From an uncultured Fretibacterium sp. (lineage in GTDB: Bacteria; Synergistota; Synergistia; Synergistales; Aminobacteriaceae): a stretch of DNA of 20,455 bases. Within the stretch, counting starts at the first letter, position 1. Each line of letters opens with the position of its first letter. Shown in pieces: positions 15,577-20,455 of this stretch. The stretch spans positions 1 to 20,455 of the forward strand of contig CALEPX010000046.1 in NCBI GenBank assembly GCA_937911045.1. Direction: 5' to 3'. The position numbers and the translations under genes are program-made. The notes beneath the pieces were generated by a model. The model ran no database searches and was not told the DNA's origin. It was given only the letters and a program-made list of their open reading frames with translations.

Positions 15577-16308
15577 ATGAGCATAATTCGAATCGAAAAT
15601 CTTGTTAAAATCTACAAGACCGGTGATATTGAGCTGCGCGCGTTGAATGACGTGTCGTTTAAGATTGAGCGTGGAGAATTTGTTTGCGTTATGGGGCCGT
15701 CTGGTTCTGGAAAATCTACGATGATGAATGTTCTTGGCTGTCTTGATGTGCCGACGTCTGGGAATTACGAACTTGATGGCGTGAACGTGAAATCGCAAAA
15801 TAAAGCCGAGTTAGCTGACATTCGCAATCAGAAATTGGGATTTGTGTTTCAGGGATTTAACTTGCTGCCGAGGGTTGACGCGGTTGAAAATGTTGAATTG
15901 CCGTTGCTGTATCGCGGCGTGAAAAGTTCTCAGCGTCGTAAAGCTGCGATTAATGCTCTTGAGCGCGTTGGTTTGGGTGAGAGACTGCATCACAAGCCGT
16001 CACAGATGAGCGGTGGACAACAACAGAGAGTTGCGATTGCGCGTGCGATAGTTGGAAATGCGCCGATAATTTTGGCGGATGAACCGACGGGAAATCTTGA
16101 CACGAAAACTACGGTTGAAATCATGAATATTTTCACGGATTTGCATTCACAGGGAATAACGATAATTCTGGTCACGCATGAGCCGGATATAGCTACGTGG
16201 TCACAGCGGGTTCTGAGATTTCGTGACGGAATGTTAATCGCCGATGAAGCTGCCCCTCAAGGATTGCAAGTGAATGACAACGAAGTAAAGCCCGGGAATT
16301 TTGCGTAA
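15577..16308 (+). CDS. ABC transporter ATP-binding protein (MacB/LolD type)
   Basis: 243-residue single ATPase domain of the MacB/LolD/FtsE class. Walker A GPSGSGKST at 40-48, Q-loop FQGFNLLP with Q92, signature MSGGQQQRVAIARA starting at 144, Walker B IILADEP with D168 and E169, D-loop GNLD and H-loop VTHEPD with H201. It would power the pump with the preceding adaptor and TolC. The usual C-terminal or separate FtsX-type permease is absent: the frame ends after a short tail and only a terminator follows. No clear ribosome binding site precedes the ATG, so translation may depend on coupling to macA 8 bp upstream. Confidence 0.9.
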   Translation: MSIIRIENLVKIYKTGDIELRALNDVSFKIERGEFVCVMGPSGSGKSTMMNVLGCLDVPTSGNYELDGVNVKSQNKAELADIRNQKLGFVFQGFNLLPRVDAVENVELPLLYRGVKSSQRRKAAINALERVGLGERLHHKPSQMSGGQQQRVAIARAIVGNAPIILADEPTGNLDTKTTVEIMNIFTDLHSQGITIILVTHEPDIATWSQRVLRFRDGMLIADEAAPQGLQVNDNEVKPGNFA

Positions 16309-16333
16309 ATATACACGTGAGAATTTTTGCGTT

Positions 16334-16385
16334 AAAAAGCCCTCGTAAGAAATATGAGAAAAATTCTTGGCGAAGGCTTTTGTGT
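16334..16385. terminator. Bidirectional terminator between convergent operons
   Basis: AAAAGCC/GGCTTTT arms (16335-16345 with 16371-16381, including an inner TCG/CGA) enclose a second AAGAA/TTCTT stem. T-runs occur on both sides and are better on the minus strand. It lies 26 bp after the ATPase stop and close to the RpiR-type gene stop, so it ends both runs. Confidence 0.75.
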
Positions 16386-16392
16386 TATAAAT

Positions 16393-17298
16393 TTAATATC
16401 TTAGACCGAATGACGGGAAATAAATTCTCTCGTCGGTGAGATTTGCTTTCTGAGCTTTGAGAGCGCGTTTGCCGTCAGAGCCCATGCTGTTCGCGAGCAT
16501 TGATGTCAACACGTGAACTGCGAACATAGAGCCGATTAAGCTGCTGCCAAATAACGGAGAATGATCGCTGACGTAGAATTGCTGCGATGAATACGAACAT
16601 ACCGGAGCTGCCGGAGTATCGGTTATAGTCGTAACGAACGCTTTATTTGTGAAAATATTCTGTACGGCTTCAGTGACTTCACGAACGTAGCTTGGAAGTT
16701 CGCAGACGACCAGCATGTCTTTTTTGCCGATGCCTCTGGACTGTTCGATTAAAGACAACGATCCGCGGCGCATTAACACGCTTTTAAGCCCGAGTTCTGA
16801 GAATCTCGTGTAGAACCATTCAGCAGGCATTGCCGAAATTCCCCAGCCCATGCAGTAAATGCAATCGGATTTCTTAGCTTGTTCGCAAAATTGATCGAGT
16901 GAGTCCTGATTGCGCATTAAATTCCTGCAAGTTTCCTCGATGTTAGCCTGTTCAAGTCTGCTTAATTCGTTCGGGATTTGTTCTTCGTTTGCGGATTGAA
17001 CGTCAACGGAAGCGGGCAAAACCTGAGTTAATAATTCGCGCTTGAGAGTGTTTTTCAAGTCAGCATAGCCCAGGAATCCCAGCATTCTGGCGACACGCAC
17101 TAACTGAGCACGTGAGACCGATAATTTCTCAGCAGTTTCGCTAATCGAGTCAAACGCAATCTCGGACGAATTGCCGAGTATGTATTCAGCGACACGTCGA
17201 GTTTTCGTTGGGAAGAAATCTATCTGTTCGCGAATCATGCTTGCGAGTTCTGTTAAGTTCATATCGATATGTGTATTAATCTTTCGTGGCTTTTTCAT
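16393..17298 (-). CDS. RpiR/MurR-type transcriptional regulator (HTH plus SIS domain)
   Basis: 301 residues, the usual size. The N-terminal HTH_6 domain covers about 14-90: LASMIREQIDFFPTKTRRVAEYIL, then the helix-turn-helix SISETAEKLSVSRAQLVRVARMLGF. The SIS domain at about 140-265 reads CIYCMGWGISAMPAEW and later KKDMLVVCELPSYVREV. Family members sense phosphosugars and control their catabolism. No sugar genes adjoin it on this strand, and its target is unknown. There is no good ribosome binding site for the chosen ATG; a later ATG at residue 13 (MNLTELASM) is an alternative. It is the last gene of the minus-strand run. Confidence 0.88.
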   Translation of the reverse strand: MKKPRKINTHIDMNLTELASMIREQIDFFPTKTRRVAEYILGNSSEIAFDSISETAEKLSVSRAQLVRVARMLGFLGYADLKNTLKRELLTQVLPASVDVQSANEEQIPNELSRLEQANIEETCRNLMRNQDSLDQFCEQAKKSDCIYCMGWGISAMPAEWFYTRFSELGLKSVLMRRGSLSLIEQSRGIGKKDMLVVCELPSYVREVTEAVQNIFTNKAFVTTITDTPAAPVCSYSSQQFYVSDHSPLFGSSLIGSMFAVHVLTSMLANSMGSDGKRALKAQKANLTDERIYFPSFGLRY

Positions 17299-17331
17299 GT
17301 TTTTTCATTTCAAGTTCAAGTAAATATGCTT

Positions 17332-17353
17332 CGTGATTATAGCGTGATTATAG
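17332..17353. repeat. Tandem 11-bp repeat containing two TATAAT motifs (minus strand)
   Basis: CGTGATTATAG occurs twice in direct succession. On the minus strand it gives CTATAATCACG twice, at the end of the OB-repeat gene (its TAA is inside) and about 35-45 bases before the RpiR-type gene. I find no good -35 element for either TATAAT. Confidence 0.6.
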
Positions 17354-17956
17354 ACTTACGCATCGAACGTAATTTACGCCGCTGCCTCTTGATGAGCGCA
17401 AAGTTCCCGTTACGCTGACTGGTTCGGAATCGGATTTAGTCGCCAGTTTCTCACGCAATTTTTCATCGTAAACTCTCACGACCAAAAAATCTTTTCGCGG
17501 CTGACCGTCGAGTTCGTGATTTTCCTGACGCACAGCGAATCGTGTATATTTTCCTGTGCCGGTTTCGCCCTCGGATTGAGCTTTGATGACGTGAACGAAG
17601 CCTGATAATTCGACCTGATTTTCGAGCTGAAAATTTTCGGGTTTATCGAGCTTGTTAATTTCGAGAGCCGCAAGATATAACTCACCGCTGCCCCTTGATG
17701 AACGCAACACGCCTGTTAATTCGACGAAATCGTTTTCGTTCAGAGACTTGATTTTCTCTTGCAAATCCTCCGGGAAAACGCGAACGTTCAGGAAATCTTT
17801 TCGCAGCATGTTATTATAAATATTCTCGTGACGTAACGCGAACGGGAAATATTTATGATTATTTTTCGAGTTGCTCAGGAAATGCACAAGCCCTGAGATT
17901 TTCACGAAATTCTTGTTTTGAGCCTGATTATCAAGCCCGTTAAATTCATGATTCAT
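17348..17956 (-). CDS. Protein with two tandem SSB-like OB repeats
   Basis: 202 residues made of two similar halves, about 17-100 and 114-202. Each begins with a strand pair (FVKISGLVH and VELSGFVHV), has a central F(A)xRxEN stretch, RKDFLxVRV (52-60 and 154-162), a short helix (EDLQEKI and EKLREKL), VxxTGxLRSSRGSG (78-91 and 180-193), and a final strand. The order of elements recalls single-stranded DNA binding proteins and PriB: a GxV opening strand, a DFxxVxxF strand and a VxVxGxLR strand. I therefore infer OB folds. There is no acidic SSB tail. ATG start with GAGGTG seven bases upstream. It may bind nucleic acid, but this is not shown; it follows the DUF501 gene by 28 bp. Confidence 0.75.
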   Translation of the reverse strand: MNHEFNGLDNQAQNKNFVKISGLVHFLSNSKNNHKYFPFALRHENIYNNMLRKDFLNVRVFPEDLQEKIKSLNENDFVELTGVLRSSRGSGELYLAALEINKLDKPENFQLENQVELSGFVHVIKAQSEGETGTGKYTRFAVRQENHELDGQPRKDFLVVRVYDEKLREKLATKSDSEPVSVTGTLRSSRGSGVNYVRCVSL

Positions 17957-17984
17957 TGGAAATCACCTCGTTAAAAATTAAAAA

Positions 17985-18623
17985 TTATTTTATGAATACG
18001 CAATCATAATCTGCCGGACATTCGGCGTTGAGTTTATGTTTTTCTAGCCAATCGCTGGCCGGGTGTGTGCCCAGAGCCAAGAAAGACGCTACTTGCAAGT
18101 GCAGGCATTTGACCGTTAAGAAATCATTTGTATTATTACGCATAATCCCCCCAATTCCTCCGCGAATTAAATTCCTGAAAATCTTGTTCTTGAATCTGCG
18201 CATACTTTCGCACTTAATTTTTCCCATGAGTTTTATTCGGATTACCTGATGAAAAATATTATACTCAGAATATTTATTTTTTACACCCGAATTTTTCATG
18301 TAAATTTCGAGTTCTTTCACACCGCCTTGGGATTCGATTTTGCTTGCTCGCTTAATCAGGAACGGACACGTCAGCCAGAAACTTGTCGGGAACGGCTGCA
18401 TTTTGCGAGAGACTGGATTGCACGTGAGAACTTGAATGCCGCCGCGTCTGCAAATTTTCGCTGCCCCGTGAATTAACGACGAATCGAATTTGTGCTTCGT
18501 GAATAATAATTTGATTTTCGTGCGTGAGAAATTTTTCCGGCAGAGATTTCGCGTGTGAAAAAAAATGGGAGACAAGTTGCGCCTCCCTGAACAAGAACAA
18601 AATCTGAATTTTAATTTTTGCAT
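17985..18623 (-). CDS. DUF501 family protein
   Basis: 212 residues from ATG 18623. The DUF501 pattern is clear in the middle and end: KICRRGGIQVLTCNP, FPTSFWLTCPFLIKRASKIESQGG and IGGI, then VKCLHLQVASFLALGTHPASDW, with conserved Cys and His. Function is unknown. The start is uncertain. ATG 18623 has AAAGG nine bases upstream, while an in-frame TTG at 18575 has GGGAGG six bases upstream and would give 196 residues. The first 30 or so residues do not look like a domain. A terminator-like hairpin covers the region between the two starts. It is part of the minus-strand run, 24 bp after the preceding gene. Confidence 0.8.
   Translation of the reverse strand: MQKLKFRFCSCSGRRNLSPIFFHTRNLCRKNFSRTKIKLLFTKHKFDSSLIHGAAKICRRGGIQVLTCNPVSRKMQPFPTSFWLTCPFLIKRASKIESQGGVKELEIYMKNSGVKNKYSEYNIFHQVIRIKLMGKIKCESMRRFKNKIFRNLIRGGIGGIMRNNTNDFLTVKCLHLQVASFLALGTHPASDWLEKHKLNAECPADYDCVFIK
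18557..18587 (-). terminator. Terminator-like hairpin over the DUF501 start region
   Basis: On the minus strand GGGAG (18587-18583) can pair with CTCCC (18571-18567) across an 11-nt loop. A and eight T residues follow. It lies about 60 bases after the stop of the preceding gene. It covers the GGGAGG site and the TTG codon of the alternative DUF501 start, so it could end transcription, hide the ribosome site, or be chance. Confidence 0.45.
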
Positions 18624-18647
18624 GATAATTAGCCTTTCAAAAAATTT

Positions 18648-19265
18648 TTACACCCAACGCCACTGAGGTTTTTCGCCAAGTCCCAGCCGCCTGAACAGAA
18701 ATACTCCGCGCGCTTTGAACTGTCTGCTGCGGTGATTGTACCAGATTAATAACGTACCCTTTTGCTTATTCAGAGCGAGTTTGAGAACTGCGCCGTCAAC
18801 GATCGGACCGTACCATGCCAGAAGCATTTCGCCGGGATTTAATTTTGGACGTTCACGCTGCCATTTCAAGCGATTTGTTCGTTCTTGCGGAATTGCTATG
18901 ATTCGTTTCGTAGCGTCCCAAGTGCGAAGTTTTTTCATGCCGTTGAACTTGTGAATCTTGATTTCCTGTTTGACGTAGCGTCTGATTTTGTCGCCGTGAA
19001 CTTTCGCGAGTTCCTGAGAGAATCTGAAGCCGCCGGTTACACATTCTAATTTGCCGTGAAATTCTAATAATCTTGAAGACTTGATTTCGATTTTGGGTCT
19101 TAACGGGAAAGTTTCGACGTATTTGCGCAGTGATTTAATCTCTGGTTTCTCGAACAAAAAATCATCACTTTTGTAAATCTTGATTCTGCGAAAAAAATGA
19201 CGAGTGAAATAATTTCTTAGCTCGTCAAGTCCCGATTCGAATTTCTCCTGAAGATTTGCGTTCAT
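18648..19265 (-). CDS. Conserved-looking protein of unknown function (205 aa)
   Basis: I do not recognise this protein. It is strongly basic (many Lys and Arg), without a signal peptide or membrane segment. The N-terminal third is charged and helical-looking. The middle contains HGKLECVTGGFRFS. The C-terminal half is rich in Trp and strand-like (AWYGPIVDGAVLKLAL, GTLLIWYNHRSRQFK) and ends QWRWV. The Trp and basic pattern would suit nucleic-acid or polysaccharide binding, but this is only a guess. ATG start without a visible ribosome binding site, 9 bp after the previous gene, so coupling is likely. It belongs to the run that begins with FapA. Confidence 0.7.
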   Translation of the reverse strand: MNANLQEKFESGLDELRNYFTRHFFRRIKIYKSDDFLFEKPEIKSLRKYVETFPLRPKIEIKSSRLLEFHGKLECVTGGFRFSQELAKVHGDKIRRYVKQEIKIHKFNGMKKLRTWDATKRIIAIPQERTNRLKWQRERPKLNPGEMLLAWYGPIVDGAVLKLALNKQKGTLLIWYNHRSRQFKARGVFLFRRLGLGEKPQWRWV

Positions 19266-19274
19266 GATTAAAAA

Positions 19275-19826
19275 TTATTCGCCGTTTGCCAGAGACAACA
19301 GAGCTTTTTGAATGCGTCCGAATGGTTCGAGTAATTCCATTGTTTTTGCAGCTTCGATCAGATTTGTGACTGCCATTTTCATTTCATCGGCTCTTGTGTC
19401 ACTTGGGAAAGTGAGTTTGAGTGGCGCGCCGGCTTTGTCAGTTTGCAGCCAGAAAATTCCCGGATCCGATGTACTTTCGACGTGACCGATTGCCTCAAGT
19501 GGCTCGTGATTCGAATTTGATAACATGACGGCTTTGACCTTCGCGTTAATTTTCAGCGGGTTCAGAATATCCTCGTCGTTGCAGACCCATAATTGCGGCG
19601 TAATCTCGACGGATTCAAGAACGCTTTGCAAAATCAATTCTTCTTTCAGGTATGTGTCGAGTGCGTTGCCGTATAAAATGCGTTCCAAACGAGTTGGTTT
19701 AATCGTCTCCGTGTATCTAAAATCAACGGGAATGCCGCGAACGTCCGTAACAAGTGCCGCGCCTCTGAGCTGACCTTCTGAGCCATCAATGATAATATAT
19801 CCGAGCGAATTATTCTGCACAGCCAT
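19275..19826 (-). CDS. Conserved-looking protein of unknown function (183 aa)
   Basis: Cytoplasmic-looking protein with no signal peptide. The N-terminal half begins with a strand-like GYIIIDG and contains ALVTDVRGIPVDFRYTETIK, then PTRLERILYGNALDTYLKEEL. I recall similar G-x-P-x-(E/D)-F-R-x-T...LYG blocks in uncharacterised proteins of other bacteria, but cannot confirm this here. The C-terminal part is mixed, ending in a helix with LLEPFGRIQKALLSLANG. ATG start with GAGG 12 bases upstream. It lies between the small Lys/Asn-rich protein and the Trp-rich unknown, and may share a role with FapA upstream. Confidence 0.72.
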   Translation of the reverse strand: MAVQNNSLGYIIIDGSEGQLRGAALVTDVRGIPVDFRYTETIKPTRLERILYGNALDTYLKEELILQSVLESVEITPQLWVCNDEDILNPLKINAKVKAVMLSNSNHEPLEAIGHVESTSDPGIFWLQTDKAGAPLKLTFPSDTRADEMKMAVTNLIEAAKTMELLEPFGRIQKALLSLANGE

Positions 19827-19860
19827 TTATTCAAAACACCTCGCAAAATTTACGCAATTT

Positions 19861-20130
19861 TTATCCGTAAAAATCAAATTTCTTTTTCTTGCCATCTTTG
19901 CCGTTATTATCGCGATTATTTTCGTTATTTTCATCATTATCATTTTTGCGTTTGACACGCTGGGATTTCGCTGCTGCTTCACTAGCCTGAACAGTCTGGA
20001 CAGCTTTGATGCCTTCGCGAACGAGTTCCTGACCCTGTCCTGTATCCTGAGCTGCTGCGAGTGCGTTCGGTGTGTGATGAATCGTGTTCTCGACGTTGAA
20101 ATGCGACATTAACATACTTACGGGTTGCAT
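19861..20130 (-). CDS. Small protein with Lys/Asn/Asp-rich tail, next to fapA
   Basis: 89 residues, not recognised as a named family. The first 55 residues contain an Ala/Gln-rich helical stretch (ALAAAQDTGQGQELVREGIKA and VQTVQASEAAAKS). The rest is a disordered tail very rich in Asn, Asp and Lys, ending KKKKFDFYG. ATG at 20130 lies 9 bp after the FapA stop, with GGGAGG inside the end of fapA, 13 bases before the ATG. Short proteins with charged tails next to motility genes are common in diderm flagellates, but no function follows from the sequence. Confidence 0.7.
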   Translation of the reverse strand: MQPVSMLMSHFNVENTIHHTPNALAAAQDTGQGQELVREGIKAVQTVQASEAAAKSQRVKRKNDNDENNENNRDNNGKDGKKKKFDFYG

Positions 20131-20139
20131 AATTCTAAC

Positions 20140-20455
20140 TTAACCTCCCAAATGTCCAGCCATGTAATCATACGGTTTCAAAACGATTGCGCGTTTCTCG
20201 TCATCTGCTACGAACGACGTGTACTTGCAAACTTCCTGAACCTGATAAGCAAGTCCCCTGATGCTGATAAACACACCCGGGTAACAAATAGATTTCACTC
20301 TAACAATTCCCTTGTCTCGAACCAATGCTAATTGCTCATCGAGTGCGCTTAACTCGTTCTGCATATTTTCGAGAGCTGCCTGCAACTGGAACTTCATTTT
20401 CGTGAAATTCATCATCATTGCGCGTTTATTATCATCGAGCTGACCTGCGGCTTCG
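20140..20455 (-). CDS. fapA: FapA (DUF342) family protein, C-terminal part only
   Basis: The frame runs off the right edge, so only the last 105 residues are seen and the start lies outside the window. They form a coiled-coil segment (QLDDNKRAMMMNFTKMKFQ, LENMQNELSALDEQLAL) followed by beta-strand repeats VRVKSICYPGVFISIRGLAYQV and EKRAIVLKPYD. This is the typical end of DUF342/FapA proteins: a helical hairpin next to a beta-helix. FapA members occur with flagellar genes and are linked to flagellar assembly or polar localisation. The internal ATGs near 20418 are not the start, because the frame continues open upstream. Confidence 0.8.
   Translation of the reverse strand, partial: EAAGQLDDNKRAMMMNFTKMKFQLQAALENMQNELSALDEQLALVRDKGIVRVKSICYPGVFISIRGLAYQVQEVCKYTSFVADDEKRAIVLKPYDYMAGHLGG

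Noticed and set aside
19789..20112. Plus-strand frame of 107 codons with a very hydrophobic stretch that resembles a membrane protein
   Set aside because: It is the complement of the Lys/Asn/Asp-rich tail of the minus-strand gene; AAT, GAT and AAA codons read backwards give Ile, Phe and Leu.

Overview
The window looks like a chromosomal segment of a diderm, probably flagellated, gut-type bacterium. I tentatively favour a low-GC member of the Synergistota. The grounds are a TolC-type outer-membrane factor with a MacA-type adaptor, a FapA (DUF342) gene, a DUF501 gene, a type-2 ArgC, and strong GGAGG ribosome binding sites combined with frequent TTG starts. The taxonomic call is inference; no rRNA or tRNA gene is present to anchor it.

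Layout. (1) Positions 1-5741, minus strand: a sugar import operon read right to left. It encodes a periplasmic binding protein, a two-domain ATPase, two permeases and a D-allulose/D-tagatose 3-epimerase, and ends in two terminators. A hairpin terminator after the binding-protein gene probably lowers expression of the rest. (2) Positions 5742-5946: a divergent control region with a minus-strand promoter overlapped by a small palindrome and a near-consensus plus-strand promoter. (3) Positions 5947-9402, plus: argC-argJ-argB (glutamate to ornithine branch of arginine synthesis), followed by a cysteine-rich C_GCAxxG_C_C family gene and a frameshifted SH3-domain gene. (4) Positions 9829-10536, minus: a YedF-like protein that has lost its TusA-type cysteine.

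(5) Positions 10822-16308, plus: nudC, a PaaI-like thioesterase, tolC, a PHP phosphoesterase, macA and an ABC ATPase. No FtsX/MacB-type permease follows. A bidirectional terminator closes this run and the converging one. (6) Positions 16393-20455, minus: a run read from the right edge. It holds the C-terminus of FapA, three proteins I cannot name, a DUF501 protein, a protein with two SSB-like OB repeats, and an RpiR-type regulator.

How the genes fit together. The sugar operon couples uptake to the first catabolic step (ketohexose epimerisation to fructose or a related sugar). The arg cluster carries acetyl-cycle recycling through ArgJ and a likely arginine-sensitive ArgB. The efflux genes make a tripartite pump without its inner-membrane channel. 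The FapA-proximal unknowns and the duplicated OB protein are the least explained part. Several genes appear to start at TTG, and several have unusually long Shine-Dalgarno to start spacing.
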